Positions 49,659-59,471 of a stretch of 64,000 nt of DNA are shown piece after piece. Under the pieces are notes generated by a model, which did no database searches, was not told the origin of the DNA, and was given only the letters and a program-made list of their open reading frames with translations. The stretch spans positions 1 to 64,000 of the forward strand of contig NZ_BLID01000007.1 of the NCBI RefSeq assembly GCF_009811315.1. Direction: 5' to 3'. The translations under genes and the position numbers were made by a program. Every line of letters begins with the position of its first letter. Position 1 is the first letter of the stretch. This stretch comes from Vibrio atypicus. Lineage in GTDB: Bacteria > Pseudomonadota > Gammaproteobacteria > Enterobacterales > Vibrionaceae.

Positions 49659-50699
49659 ATGCTAAGAGTGGCGATCAATGGATTTGGGCGTATTGGCCGC
49701 AACGTATTGCGAGCTGTTTATGAAAGTGGCAAAAGGCAACAGATTAAAGTTGTTGCCGTGAATGAACTTGCACAGCCGGATGCAATGGCTCATTTGCTAC
49801 AGTACGACACCAGTCATGGCCGCTTTGGTAAGAAAATTACTAACGACCAAGAGCATATTTATGTTCATCATGATGCGCCGTATGAAGGGGTGGGAGAGTT
49901 TGACTCTATCCGAATCCTCCATCTTAGCGATATTGAACTGCTGCCGTGGCGTGACCTTGAAGTTAATCTGGTATTAGATTGTACGGGTGTCTTTGGGTCA
50001 CAAGCGGATGGTCAAGAGCATATAAAAGCGGGCGCTAAAAAGGTGCTGTTTTCTCACCCAGGTGCTAGTGATCTCGACAATACCATTATATACGGCGTGA
50101 ACCATGAGTCGCTCAAAGCAGACCATAATGTGGTTTCTAATGGTTCTTGTACCACTAACTGTATTGTTCCTATCATTAAAGCCCTTGATGACGCGTTTGA
50201 AATTGAATCTGGCACTATCACGACCATTCACTCCTCCATGAATGACCAGCAAGTGATTGACGCTTACCACTCCGATTTACGTCGAACTCGTGCAGCGAGC
50301 CAATCTATCATCCCTGTAGACACGAAGTTGCATAAAGGTATTGAAAGAATCTTCCCGAAATTTTCTAACAAATTTGAGGCAATTTCAGTACGAGTACCGA
50401 CTGTTAACGTCACAGCAATGGATTTAAGTGTCACAATTAATACAAATGTGAAAGTTAATGACGTAAATCAAACCATTGTTAACGCATCTCAGTGTACATT
50501 ACATGGCATTGTTGACTATACTGAAGCGCCGCTCGTTTCTATCGACTTTAATCATGATCCCCATAGCGCGATTGTCGATGGTACACAGACACGAGTGAGT
50601 AACGGGCACTTGGTAAAAATGCTTGTTTGGTGCGACAACGAATGGGGCTTTGCGAATCGTATGCTGGATACTGCGCTCGCAATGCAAGCTGCAAAGTAA
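49659..50699 (+). CDS. epd: D-erythrose-4-phosphate dehydrogenase
   Basis: A 346-residue GapA-like NAD-dependent enzyme that oxidises erythrose-4-phosphate toward pyridoxal phosphate synthesis. The Rossmann start is [16 protein letters not shown]; the catalytic Cys is in [12 protein letters not shown]. The [14 protein letters not shown] segment distinguishes Epd from glycolytic GAPDH. It leads the epd-pgk-fba string conserved with E. coli, 153 nt before pgk. Confidence 0.96.
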   Translation: MLRVAINGFGRIGRNVLRAVYESGKRQQIKVVAVNELAQPDAMAHLLQYDTSHGRFGKKITNDQEHIYVHHDAPYEGVGEFDSIRILHLSDIELLPWRDLEVNLVLDCTGVFGSQADGQEHIKAGAKKVLFSHPGASDLDNTIIYGVNHESLKADHNVVSNGSCTTNCIVPIIKALDDAFEIESGTITTIHSSMNDQQVIDAYHSDLRRTRAASQSIIPVDTKLHKGIERIFPKFSNKFEAISVRVPTVNVTAMDLSVTINTNVKVNDVNQTIVNASQCTLHGIVDYTEAPLVSIDFNHDPHSAIVDGTQTRVSNGHLVKMLVWCDNEWGFANRMLDTALAMQAAK

Positions 50700-50852
50700 G
50701 TCGTAGTGCAGCGTTGGAGAAATATTTATTTCCACCCTTGAAATAAATATGAGTGAGCTCCATATCTAAACCAGTTTGAAGAATTTATAGGTCTGGCAAG
50801 GTTGCCGGGCTACTGAAAAACTTTATTAATTTATTATTTGAGAGGACACATC

Positions 50853-52013
50853 ATGTCTGTAATCAAGATGACTGACCTGGAACTAGCAGGTAAACGTGTA
50901 TTTATCCGTGCGGACCTAAACGTACCAGTAAAAGAAGGCAAAGTGACTTCTGATGCACGTATTTTAGCATCTCTACCAACTATCAAGCACTGTCTAGAAG
51001 CAGGCGCTAAAGTTATGGTTACTTCTCACCTAGGTCGCCCAACTGAAGGTGAGTACGCAGAAGAATTCTCTCTACAACCTGTTGTAAACTACCTAAACGA
51101 CGCACTAGATTGTGAAGTTAAGCTAGCAAAAGATTACCTAGAAGGCCTAGAGCTAAACGCTGGTGAGCTTGTTGTTCTTGAAAACGTTCGTTTTAACAAA
51201 GGCGAGAAGAAGAACGAAGAAGAGCTTTCTAAGAAGTATGCGGCACTATGTGACATCTTCGTAATGGATGCATTCGGTACAGCTCACCGTGCACAAGCGT
51301 CAACTCACGGTGTTGGTATGAACGCGCCTATCGCGTGTGCGGGCCCTCTACTTGCTGCAGAACTTGAAGCACTAGGTAAAGCAATGGACAACCCAGAGCG
51401 TCCACTAGTTGCTATCGTTGGTGGTTCAAAAGTTTCTACTAAACTAACCGTTCTTGAGTCTCTATCTAAAGTTGCTGACCAACTAGTTGTTGGTGGTGGT
51501 ATTGCAAATACGTTCATCGCAGCTGAAGGCCACAACGTAGGTAAGTCACTATATGAAGCTGACCTAGTTGAAACTGCACAGAAACTAATGAAAGAGTGTT
51601 CTATCCCAGTTGCGACTGACGTTGCATGTGCAAAAGCATTTGACGAGAACGCGGAAGCAGAAATCAAACACGTTTCTGAAGTTCAAGATGACGATATGAT
51701 CTTCGACCTAGGTCCAGATTCAACTGCAGCTCTAGCTGAAATCATCGGTAACGCGAAAACTATCCTTTGGAACGGCCCTGTTGGCGTATTCGAATTCAAG
51801 AACTTCGAAGCGGGTACAGCAGGTATCTCTAAAGCAATCGCTGAATCTGCAGGTTTCTCTGTAGCAGGTGGTGGTGACACGCTAGCGGCTATCGACAAAT
51901 TCGGTATCAAAGCTGACGTTTCTTACATCTCTACTGGTGGCGGCGCATTCCTAGAGTTTGTTGAAGGCAAAGTGCTTCCAGCAGTAGCTATGCTTGAAGA
52001 GCGTGCTAAGTAA
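50853..52013 (+). CDS. pgk: phosphoglycerate kinase
   Basis: A 386-residue two-domain kinase of lower glycolysis. N-domain motif [11 protein letters not shown] (about 20-30) binds substrate; the C-domain has [18 protein letters not shown] and GGGDT nucleotide-binding segments. ATG 50853 follows GAGAGGA. Strong codon bias (CTA, GTT, GGT) marks high expression. Confidence 0.99.
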   Translation: MSVIKMTDLELAGKRVFIRADLNVPVKEGKVTSDARILASLPTIKHCLEAGAKVMVTSHLGRPTEGEYAEEFSLQPVVNYLNDALDCEVKLAKDYLEGLELNAGELVVLENVRFNKGEKKNEEELSKKYAALCDIFVMDAFGTAHRAQASTHGVGMNAPIACAGPLLAAELEALGKAMDNPERPLVAIVGGSKVSTKLTVLESLSKVADQLVVGGGIANTFIAAEGHNVGKSLYEADLVETAQKLMKECSIPVATDVACAKAFDENAEAEIKHVSEVQDDDMIFDLGPDSTAALAEIIGNAKTILWNGPVGVFEFKNFEAGTAGISKAIAESAGFSVAGGGDTLAAIDKFGIKADVSYISTGGGAFLEFVEGKVLPAVAMLEERAK

Positions 52014-52020
52014 TTAAATG

Positions 52021-52050
52021 AAAGCGGGGGAAGAGATTCTCCCGCTTTCT
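52021..52050 (+). terminator. hairpin after pgk
   Basis: AAAGCGGG-...-CCCGCTTT stem with imperfect loop (ggaagagattct) and short T-rich exit, immediately after the pgk stop. Probably a weak or partial terminator allowing some read-through to fba. Confidence 0.7.
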
Positions 52051-52053
52051 TGT

Positions 52054-52083
52054 TTGCTGCACATCACACTTTTTTGCTAGAAT
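52054..52083 (+). promoter_or_regulatory. promoter of fba
   Basis: TTGCTG (52054-52059), an 18-nt spacer and TAGAAT (52078-52083) with an upstream TGc extended -10. The GC-rich GCGCGCG that follows resembles a growth-rate-controlled discriminator. Confidence 0.6.
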
Positions 52084-52097
52084 AGCGCGCGTTGTGA

Positions 52098-52109
52098 GCA
52101 AACGTTTGC
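52098..52109. promoter_or_regulatory. LacI-family-like palindrome, fba site
   Basis: Perfect 12-bp palindrome GCAAACGTTTGC placed about 8-20 nt downstream of the predicted fba transcription start. This is a classic repressor position. Core matches PurR-type operators; Cra and other LacI-family members are alternatives. Confidence 0.5.
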
Positions 52110-52167
52110 AAGAATTTAAACTTAACAAGTTTTATTTTTAAAACGACAGATAAATAGGATTAAATCC

Positions 52168-53244
52168 ATGTCTAAGATCTTCGATTTCGTAAAACCAGGT
52201 GTAATTTCTGGCGATGACGTACAGAAAGTTTTTGAAGTAGCAAAAGAGAACAAATTTGCACTTCCTGCAGTAAACGTTGTAGGTACTGACTCTGTAAACG
52301 CAGTACTAGAAGCAGCAGCTAAAGTTAAATCTCCAGTTGTTGTTCAGTTCTCTAACGGCGGCGCAGCTTTCTTCGCTGGTAAAGGCGTTAAACTTGAAGG
52401 TCAAGGTGCACAAATCCTTGGTGCTGTAGCTGGTGCTAAATACGTACACGCTGTAGCTGAAGCTTACGGTGTTCCAGTTATCCTACACACTGACCACGCT
52501 GCTAAGAAACTTCTTCCATGGATTGACGGTCTACTAGACGCAGGTGAAGAGTTCTTCGCTCAAACTGGTAAGCCACTATTCTCTTCTCACATGCTAGACC
52601 TTTCTGAAGAGTCTCTAGAAGAGAACATCGAAACATGTGCTAAGTACCTAGAGCGCATGGCTAAAATGAACATGACAATCGAGATCGAACTTGGTTGTAC
52701 TGGTGGTGAAGAAGACGGCGTTGATAACTCTGATATGGACGCATCTGAGCTTTACACTTCTCCAGAAGACGTTGCATACGCATACGAGAAACTAAGCGCT
52801 GTTAGCCCACGTTTCACTATCGCAGCATCTTTCGGTAACGTACACGGCGTATACAAGCCAGGTAACGTTGTACTTACTCCAACTATCCTACGTGATTCTC
52901 AAGCATACTGTGCAGAGAAGTTCGGTATCGCACCTAACGCTCTAAACTTCGTATTCCACGGCGGTTCTGGTTCTACTGAAGCAGAAATCCAAGAGTCTAT
53001 CGGCTACGGTGTTATCAAAATGAACATCGATACTGATACACAGTGGGCTACATGGGATGGTATCCGTGCATACGAAGCGGAAAACCGTGATTACCTACAA
53101 GGTCAAATCGGTAACCCAACTGGCGAAGATGCGCCAAACAAGAAGTACTACGATCCACGCGTATGGCTACGTGCTGGTCAAGCTTCTATGGTTACTCGTC
53201 TTGAGAAAGCATTCGCTGACCTTAACGCAGTAGACGTACTATAA
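52168..53244 (+). CDS. fba: class II fructose-bisphosphate aldolase
   Basis: A 358-residue zinc-dependent aldolase that splits fructose-1,6-bisphosphate. Zinc ligands are in LHTDHAAKK and the later FGNVHG and VFHGGSGS segments; IELGCTGGEEDGVDN is the class II signature. Strong codon bias as in pgk. It has its own likely promoter with a LacI-type palindrome, and ends at a strong terminator. Confidence 0.98.
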   Translation: MSKIFDFVKPGVISGDDVQKVFEVAKENKFALPAVNVVGTDSVNAVLEAAAKVKSPVVVQFSNGGAAFFAGKGVKLEGQGAQILGAVAGAKYVHAVAEAYGVPVILHTDHAAKKLLPWIDGLLDAGEEFFAQTGKPLFSSHMLDLSEESLEENIETCAKYLERMAKMNMTIEIELGCTGGEEDGVDNSDMDASELYTSPEDVAYAYEKLSAVSPRFTIAASFGNVHGVYKPGNVVLTPTILRDSQAYCAEKFGIAPNALNFVFHGGSGSTEAEIQESIGYGVIKMNIDTDTQWATWDGIRAYEAENRDYLQGQIGNPTGEDAPNKKYYDPRVWLRAGQASMVTRLEKAFADLNAVDVL

Positions 53245-53572
53245 TTCGTCTCTACTAAGTTAAATAAAAGCCCGCTCTTGTAGCGGGTTTTTTTATATCT
53301 GAATTTTTCTAAATCAAATGCGGCTGATCTCAACAAAAAGCCTAGCGAAATGTAAACTCTTTGCGTAATCTGTAACAAGCCGATATCAGAGTTTTCCGAT
53401 AAACCCTTGTTTTTGCTCTTTTTGCAAAAAACTGACTTTGAGATTGGTCAAAAATGGGATATCGTGCCAAAAAAATGACATAACTTCAGTGAATGTATGA
53501 GATGTCATTGAATATTAGTAATAGAAAGCAGCTTGGTTCATAGAACCGATTATTTTTTAGAGGATACAATTT
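53245..53572. other. 328-nt intergenic region fba-mscS
   Basis: Contains the fba terminator (53267-53294), then AT-rich DNA. I see a 7-bp inverted repeat ATGACAT (53475-53481) / ATGTCAT (53502-53508) and a GGTTC-ata-GAACC hairpin (about 53533-53545) near the mscS leader. No small ORF with a ribosome-binding site was found. The mscS promoter must lie here but is not obvious. Confidence 0.6.
53267..53294 (+). terminator. terminator of fba
   Basis: Hairpin AAAGCCCGCT-cttgt-AGCGGGTTTTTTT, ~22 nt after the fba stop, with a T7 tail. Confidence 0.93.
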
Positions 53573-54439
53573 ATGGCAGGTGAATCAGTGGAGCTAGAAA
53601 CTCCATTAGTTGACGGTTTGGCGAAAGCTGAGTCTTGGTTAGCGAACAACTCCGATCTACTTGTTCAGTATGGCGTGAATATTATTTCAGCGGTACTGAT
53701 TCTATTCATCGGTAATATTATCGTTAAAGCAGTCGCAAACAGCGTTTCTAAAGTATTAGAAAAGAAAAAAATGGACAAAGCCGTTGTTGAGTTTGTTCAT
53801 GGTCTAGTTCGTTACCTACTGTTTGTTATTGTTCTTATTGCTGCATTGGGCCGCCTAGGCGTTCAAACTGCTTCTGTTGTTGCGGTAATTGGTGCGGCTG
53901 GTCTTGCTGTTGGTCTTGCTCTACAAGGTTCTCTTTCGAACTTTGCAGCAGGCGTACTGATCGTAGCATTCCGTCCATTTAAATCTGGTGACTATGTAGA
54001 AATCGGCGGTGTTGCTGGTAGCGTAGAAGCAATCCAAATTTTCCAAACTGTACTAAAAACGCCAGATAACAAAATGGTCGTAGTGCCAAACTCTGGTGTT
54101 ATTGGTGGGGCGATTACTAACTACTCTCGTCACGAGACGCGTCGTGTTGATTTAGTTATCGGTGTTTCGTACAGCGCAGACTTAAAGCAAACTAAGCAAG
54201 TGATTCGCGAAACTCTAGAAAAAGATGAGCGTATCCTTAAAGATCCTGCAATCCAAATCGGTGTACTTGCACTGGCAGATTCTTCTGTGAACTTCGTTGT
54301 TCGTCCTTGGTGTAAGACTGCAGACTATTGGGATGTATACTTTGATTCGACTCAAGCAATCAAAGAAGCACTTGATGAAGCAGGTATTGAAATTCCATTC
54401 CCACAAATGGATGTTCACCTAAATAAAGTTGAAGCGTAA
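53573..54439 (+). CDS. mscS: small-conductance mechanosensitive channel MscS
   Basis: A 288-residue inner-membrane channel that opens under hypo-osmotic stress. TM1 (about 30-55), TM2 (about 70-92) and the pore helix TM3 with the Gly/Ala pattern GAAGLAVGLALQGSLSNFAAG near 106-126 are followed by the cytoplasmic beta and alpha/beta domains. Length is 2 residues longer than E. coli MscS. AGAGGA precedes ATG. Its position after fba matches E. coli fbaA-mscS. Confidence 0.97.
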   Translation: MAGESVELETPLVDGLAKAESWLANNSDLLVQYGVNIISAVLILFIGNIIVKAVANSVSKVLEKKKMDKAVVEFVHGLVRYLLFVIVLIAALGRLGVQTASVVAVIGAAGLAVGLALQGSLSNFAAGVLIVAFRPFKSGDYVEIGGVAGSVEAIQIFQTVLKTPDNKMVVVPNSGVIGGAITNYSRHETRRVDLVIGVSYSADLKQTKQVIRETLEKDERILKDPAIQIGVLALADSSVNFVVRPWCKTADYWDVYFDSTQAIKEALDEAGIEIPFPQMDVHLNKVEA

Positions 54440-54461
54440 TCTTTAATTTTGTTCAGTAATT

Positions 54462-54495
54462 GAAAGCGAGGCATAATGCCTCGCTTTTATTTTTT
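54462..54495. terminator. bidirectional terminator mscS / ybaK-like gene
   Basis: Hairpin GAAAGCGAGGCAT-aatgCCTCGCTTTTATTTTTT between converging genes. Confidence 0.9.
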
Positions 54496-54497
54496 GG

Positions 54498-54986
54498 TTA
54501 CGCAACAAAGTCAATGATAGGGTTATCTAATTCATTGAGTACTGCAGATAAAGAGTCACTATGAAACCCAATCGTAAACTCAGGATCTGCTGGCGTATAA
54601 AGGATTTCCTGACATTGATAGAGCTTTCGATCTACGATGATAGGAATATCACTTGGTAGTCCAAATGGACACACCGCACCTGGGACACAGCCTAATTGCT
54701 GGATCATCTCCTCATCACTGCAAATCGACGGGCGTTTGCCTAATAGTGCTTTGATCGCTTTGCTGTCTAAACGTTGGTCTTTTTCTGTTAAGTAAAGTGC
54801 ATAGCCTCCTCCTTTTAGCTTTAGAAAGAGGCTTTTACTAAGAGTACCGGTCCACCCAAGCCGTTTAGCGACGATAAGATCCGTGGCAAGGTTGAGAATT
54901 GGTTCGTGTTGCCATTGTCGATATTCAATTTTGAGCCGACTAAGTAAGTCAATATTGAAGCGATAAATCTCGTTTACTCTTTCCAT
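54498..54986 (-). CDS. YbaK/ProX-type aminoacyl-tRNA deacylase
   Basis: A 162-residue YbaK/prolyl-tRNA editing domain protein. The conserved Lys is in TEKDQRLDSKAIK, and GCVPGAVCPFGLPSD is the family GxxPGxVxPFG loop. Such proteins hydrolyse mischarged tRNAs (Cys/Ala-tRNA-Pro) in trans. It starts 14 nt after the argO stop, so it is probably co-transcribed with argO. Which mischarged substrate it prefers cannot be told. Confidence 0.86.
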   Translation of the reverse strand: MERVNEIYRFNIDLLSRLKIEYRQWQHEPILNLATDLIVAKRLGWTGTLSKSLFLKLKGGGYALYLTEKDQRLDSKAIKALLGKRPSICSDEEMIQQLGCVPGAVCPFGLPSDIPIIVDRKLYQCQEILYTPADPEFTIGFHSDSLSAVLNELDNPIIDFVA

Positions 54987-55000
54987 AGTTTTTCTCTTCG

Positions 55001-55621
55001 CTAAGCTAGAAGTTGTTTGATAAGTAAGGCTGCAATAGAAAACATCATTAATGCCACGCCAATATCAATGGCTTTTCTGACTTTTGGTTTTGATAAGGTA
55101 GGCGACAGTTTGGCCGCACCAATTGAGAGTGAATAGAACCACACAAATGACGCCAAAATTGTGCCGATAGCAAAGGCCAGACGATCGCTTCCTTCAAATT
55201 GCCCCCCAATCGAGCCTAATATCACTACCGTATCTAAATACAGATGCGGATTTAATACCGTGACCGCTAACGCACCAAGGATGACAGCTTTCTTTCCTGA
55301 GCTTGAAACACTCTGTGTGTTGCTCTCTATCGAGGGTTGTGTAAAAGCGCTTTTAATTGATAGCGACCCGTAGAGTGTCAGAAAGAGAACTCCACCTATG
55401 GTTACACTGGTGAGCAGAGCTTCATTTTGAGCCAAAATTGCTCCGCCACCAAAGATACCTAACGAGATGAACAACACATCTAGTAGGCTGCATATTGTCG
55501 CGGTAGTAAGGTGATGATGACGTTTTATCCCTTGGTTTAAGACGTATGCATTCTGCGCTCCAATAGGAATGATCATGCTAGCTCCCAATCCAAACCCTTG
55601 TAACACTAACCATAAATTCAC
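55001..55621 (-). CDS. argO: arginine/lysine exporter ArgO
   Basis: A 206-residue LysE-family exporter with about six hydrophobic helices and the motif GASMIIPIGAQNAYVLNQG, diagnostic of LysE/ArgO. I chose GTG 55621 with GGGAG upstream; the length then equals typical ArgO. It is divergent from argP, whose product activates argO in E. coli. It exports L-arginine (and canavanine or lysine in relatives). Confidence 0.92.
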   Translation of the reverse strand: MNLWLVLQGFGLGASMIIPIGAQNAYVLNQGIKRHHHLTTATICSLLDVLFISLGIFGGGAILAQNEALLTSVTIGGVLFLTLYGSLSIKSAFTQPSIESNTQSVSSSGKKAVILGALAVTVLNPHLYLDTVVILGSIGGQFEGSDRLAFAIGTILASFVWFYSLSIGAAKLSPTLSKPKVRKAIDIGVALMMFSIAALLIKQLLA

Positions 55622-55762
55622 TTTACCGACTCCCTTATCCAATATGTTATCTAGAGTTGGCAAGGTATGAGATTTCTCCTTATAAGTTAAATTAATGATT
55701 TTAATGTTTAATTTGTTTTGCTAATTTTAATTGGTTTTGGCTAGATAAAATAAGGACTTTTC

Positions 55763-56659
55763 ATGCGAGGGTTGGATTATAAATGGGTCGAGGCACTAGA
55801 GGCTGTGATGGTTCAAGAAAGCTTTGAAAGGGCTGCTCAGGCTTTGTTTATCTCTCAGTCAGCGGTTTCACAACGGATTAAACAGCTAGAAAACTTCCTT
55901 GCTAAACCCGTACTCATTCGCGAGCAACCTCCAAGGTTAACTACGGCGGGGAAGAAATTGATGGGACTTTATCACCGAGTACAATTGCTTGAGAGCGAGG
56001 TACTGCCGGAGCTCACTAACCAACCCAACCAACGCCCAGTGAGGATATTTATTGCTACCAATGCTGACAGTTTGGCGACATGGTTGTTACCTGCGTTGGC
56101 GCCTATCATGCAAGAACGAAAAGTTGAATTTAATCTTTCGGTAGACATTGAAGCACGTACGATCGAGAAGCTAAAAAAAGGGGAGGTGACAGGTGCGATT
56201 AGCCTTGAACCTGAACCTATTCCTGGATGTGTTAGCCAGTATTTAGGTCGTATGGACTACGTTTGCGTGGCGAATCCAGAATTTGCAAAGCGATATTTTT
56301 CTAAGGGAGTGACCCGTCATACTTTAAAACATGCTCCAGCGGTTTCTTTCGATCAATATGACGAAATGCACCAGATGTTTCTTAAGCAACACTTCAACTT
56401 ATCCCCAGAAGTGATCACTCAGCATCGAGTTGCAAGCTCAGAAGCGTTTGTAAACTTAGCGCTACTTGGTGTTGCTTATTGCCTGATTCCACGACTACAA
56501 ATAGCTAAGGAGTTGGAACAGGGAAGGTTAGTCGATCTCATGCCCGGTTTTTTGCTGAGTTTTCAGATTTACTGGCATCATTGGCAGCTAGAAACTGGCT
56601 TATTACAGGAAATTACTCAAGCGATTGTTGATTACAGTAGTGCTCAATTACCTAAATAG
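55763..56659 (+). CDS. argP: LysR-type regulator ArgP
   Basis: A 298-residue LysR-type regulator with N-terminal HTH (about 1-60; [16 protein letters not shown]) and a C-terminal effector domain (about 90-290). It is the argO neighbour in divergent orientation across ~140 nt. ArgP senses arginine and lysine and activates argO in E. coli. AAGGA precedes the ATG. Confidence 0.94.
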   Translation: MRGLDYKWVEALEAVMVQESFERAAQALFISQSAVSQRIKQLENFLAKPVLIREQPPRLTTAGKKLMGLYHRVQLLESEVLPELTNQPNQRPVRIFIATNADSLATWLLPALAPIMQERKVEFNLSVDIEARTIEKLKKGEVTGAISLEPEPIPGCVSQYLGRMDYVCVANPEFAKRYFSKGVTRHTLKHAPAVSFDQYDEMHQMFLKQHFNLSPEVITQHRVASSEAFVNLALLGVAYCLIPRLQIAKELEQGRLVDLMPGFLLSFQIYWHHWQLETGLLQEITQAIVDYSSAQLPK

Positions 56660-56756
56660 TATTGAGTTAATTCTCTGTCAGTTTGTCCTTGAGTGCTTGG
56701 TCTAATGTAGTTCGTTACCTATGATGTATGAGGTTAATTATCTACGGTGAATTAGT

Positions 56757-57452
56757 ATGAAAGCACTTCCAGTCTTACTTGCAACACTATCATTGACAGC
56801 AACCAGCTTCGGGGCTCTAGCGAATAGTCCTGATTTTCCTCACTTAGTGACGACGGGCTATGGTGAGGTAGTCGCAAAACCAGATATGGCTCAGTTTACG
56901 GTTCGGGTGGTTGAAACAACGATGACTGCAGAGCAATCAAAGCAGTCGGTTGATAAAGTAGTGTCTGATTTCTTAACTGCATTGGCGGCACAGGGTGTGA
57001 GCACGGATAGTATTACTAGCTCAAACCTTTATATCTCTCCGCAATATCATTATCCGAAAAAGGGTAAGCCTGAACTGGTAGGTTATCGTGCTAGCCGCAC
57101 TGTAAACGTTACGGTTAACGAGTTAGACAACTTAAATCAGTACCTTGATACTGCTCTTAATGCTGGTATCAATCAGGTTGATAACATTCAACTTAAAGTC
57201 AAAGAGCCAGCAAAATATCAGCAGCAAGCACGTTTATCTGCGATCAAAGATGCTAATGAGAAAGCGGAATTCTTAGCCGAAGGTTTTGGCAAAGAGTTAA
57301 AAGATGTGTGGCGTATTGACTACAACATGCCTAGCTCTCAGCCTGTCTTGATGCGTTCAATGGCAATGGACGCCAAAGCAGAGTCAAATACTTATCAAGA
57401 TTCTACGATCGTAATTCGTGACCGAGTGGATGTAATTTACAAGCTTGATTAA
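56757..57452 (+). CDS. yggE: SIMPL domain (DUF541) periplasmic protein YggE
   Basis: A 231-residue secreted protein with signal peptide (about 1-22) and a SIMPL/DUF541 domain (TGYGEVVAKPDMAQF at the start of the mature form). E. coli YggE reduces oxidative stress by an unknown mechanism. The gene lies by argO/argP as in E. coli argO-yggE-argP. Confidence 0.9.
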   Translation: MKALPVLLATLSLTATSFGALANSPDFPHLVTTGYGEVVAKPDMAQFTVRVVETTMTAEQSKQSVDKVVSDFLTALAAQGVSTDSITSSNLYISPQYHYPKKGKPELVGYRASRTVNVTVNELDNLNQYLDTALNAGINQVDNIQLKVKEPAKYQQQARLSAIKDANEKAEFLAEGFGKELKDVWRIDYNMPSSQPVLMRSMAMDAKAESNTYQDSTIVIRDRVDVIYKLD

Positions 57453-57549
57453 GGAATATTCGATATTCTAAGTTATTGATAGCTTAGTAATTACTCTGCT
57501 AGATGGTAAGTGGTATACTATTTGCTCTATTGATGAGGAGTAGTAGTCA

Positions 57550-59430
57550 GTGGCAAGGCGTAAAAATGTAGTTTCGTATCTTATTACCACCACTCTATTC
57601 TTCACACTGGTAGTAACCACTTACTATATCCATAAATATAATCAGGTTAAACAGCAGGTTATCACTCAAACGGCCAAGCAAGCTGCTCATCAACTTGCTT
57701 ATAGTGAGCGTGAGTATCTCTCTGCACGAAACCAATTTTTCTCAATTATTGAGCTCCTATCGCATAGTCGCAATATGCACGACTATATTCAGCATTCGAC
57801 CCGAGATCATAAAAAGATCGTTGAGGGAGTATGGAGTTCAGTCGCCATTAATCAGAAGTGGTATAGCCAGATCCGCTATATTAACTTGCAGGGCATTGAG
57901 GAGATCAAAGTCAGCTATAGTGACCATCAAGTCGTGGTTGGAAATAGCTATGAAGACAAGTCTCAGCGAGCCTATTTCCTTAAAGCACAAGAGCTATCGC
58001 AGAATCAAATTGGATCTTGGGGGATTGACCTTGAGTACAAAAATGGTGAAATAGCTTTACCGTATCAACCAACACTTAGGCTGTTCACGCCAGTATTTGT
58101 GAACGACATGAAGGCGGGCTATTTGGTGCTAAATATTGATGTATGGTATTTGGCGTCAAGATTGAACTACTCACCAGATGAACTCTTTAAACCAGAATTG
58201 ATTGATGACGATGGTTTTTTCTTAGCTGGAGATAATCAAACTAAGCTTTTTGGTCATTTAATCGAAAGGCGAGCCCAATATAACTTTTCTATCGATTACC
58301 CAGCCTCTTGGTTTTCGATGCAAGAAGATCAATCAGGTTATCTTGTCGAGAATGATCACTTAGTCGTTTATAACCGAATTCGCCTCTCACCTGAACAGCA
58401 GCTTTACCTTGTGATCAACTTTAGCCCTGAACAATTAGACGACATCGCAAAGGGAGAACTTGAGGACTTAGTACAGGAAGCGATCTTAGTCGTCCTCCTT
58501 ATGTTTGCTTTTGTTGTGCCGACAACTTGGCTTGTCATTTATTACCGTAAGCGAAGCGTGGAAAGTCAGCTTGCTCGGGCGGCGTTAAGTGGCATGTCTG
58601 CAGTCATCATTTCAGACCGAAATCATCGCGTAATATTAGTTAATGATGAGTTTACTCACTTAACGGGGCTCGCTTTACATGAGATTGCATCGAAGAATTC
58701 TTTAAGTAAGTTACTTGGTGATGAGCAACTTGATCGTATGCTGTTTATCTTTGAGCAAGTCGCAAGTAATCATTTTTGGGAAGGCGAGGTTGTCCTTAAG
58801 CGTTTTGGAAATTCTGACTCTGTCACAGCTATATTGCGGGTGCAAAGTGTGCGAGCGAAGTCCGGCCGCGTGAGTTACTACATTAGCTCTTTGGTCGATA
58901 TCAGTGATCGTAAACAGTTAGAAGAACGTTTACGTATGTTGAGTGAGAAAGATGAGTTGACTCAGTTATGGAATCGCAGAAAGTTTGAGTTAGAAATTCG
59001 TTCTTGTTCTCGGCTTCAAGAGCGATACCCGCAAGGTGCAGTCACTTGTTTATCATTACTCGATATTGATTATTTCAAACGTGTGAACGATGAATTGGGA
59101 CATGATGAAGGGGATCGGGTGATTACTCGAGTTGGTAGCATTATTCAAGACACGCTGAGAGAGACGGATTTTGTTGCACGTATTGGCGGAGAGGAGTTTG
59201 CAATAATTTTACCGCACACGACGATTAAAGAAGCCGAACTTGCGCTTGAACGGGTGCGTGTTGCTGTCGAGATTGCTCCTGACCTATCTGTGACGATCAG
59301 TGCGGGCGTGACGGATCTTCTTAGTGATAATACAAGAAGCTATAAACTGGCCGATATTGCCTTGTATGAAGCGAAAACATCAGGGCGAAATCGAGTCTCT
59401 ACCTGTTTGTCTAGTGCTGACGTTGCATAA
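57550..59430 (+). CDS. membrane PAS-GGDEF diguanylate cyclase
   Basis: A 626-residue sensor enzyme. TM1 (about 11-28), a large periplasmic Cache-like domain (about 30-305), TM2 (about 312-334), PAS (about 340-455) and GGDEF (about 460-620). The active motif GGEEF is at 546-550 with inhibitory I-site RETD five residues before it, so it is predicted active and feedback controlled. GTG 57550 is the start. The periplasmic ligand is unknown. Domain layout resembles, but is not identical with, the FIST-linked cyclase at 1743. Confidence 0.92.
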   Translation: MARRKNVVSYLITTTLFFTLVVTTYYIHKYNQVKQQVITQTAKQAAHQLAYSEREYLSARNQFFSIIELLSHSRNMHDYIQHSTRDHKKIVEGVWSSVAINQKWYSQIRYINLQGIEEIKVSYSDHQVVVGNSYEDKSQRAYFLKAQELSQNQIGSWGIDLEYKNGEIALPYQPTLRLFTPVFVNDMKAGYLVLNIDVWYLASRLNYSPDELFKPELIDDDGFFLAGDNQTKLFGHLIERRAQYNFSIDYPASWFSMQEDQSGYLVENDHLVVYNRIRLSPEQQLYLVINFSPEQLDDIAKGELEDLVQEAILVVLLMFAFVVPTTWLVIYYRKRSVESQLARAALSGMSAVIISDRNHRVILVNDEFTHLTGLALHEIASKNSLSKLLGDEQLDRMLFIFEQVASNHFWEGEVVLKRFGNSDSVTAILRVQSVRAKSGRVSYYISSLVDISDRKQLEERLRMLSEKDELTQLWNRRKFELEIRSCSRLQERYPQGAVTCLSLLDIDYFKRVNDELGHDEGDRVITRVGSIIQDTLRETDFVARIGGEEFAIILPHTTIKEAELALERVRVAVEIAPDLSVTISAGVTDLLSDNTRSYKLADIALYEAKTSGRNRVSTCLSSADVA

Positions 59431-59457
59431 AAAAACGAGCGCAATGCTCGTTTTTTA
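59428..59457. terminator. bidirectional terminator after the diguanylate cyclase
   Basis: Hairpin AAAAAACGAGC-gcaat-GCTCGTTTTTT between the cyclase and the convergent GntR gene. Confidence 0.93.
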
Positions 59458-59471
59458 TTGTTTGATTCAGT

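Noticed and set aside
49659..50699. Reading the epd gene as glycolytic GAPDH (gapA)
   Set aside because: [14 protein letters not shown] and the epd-pgk-fba order favour erythrose-4-phosphate dehydrogenase.
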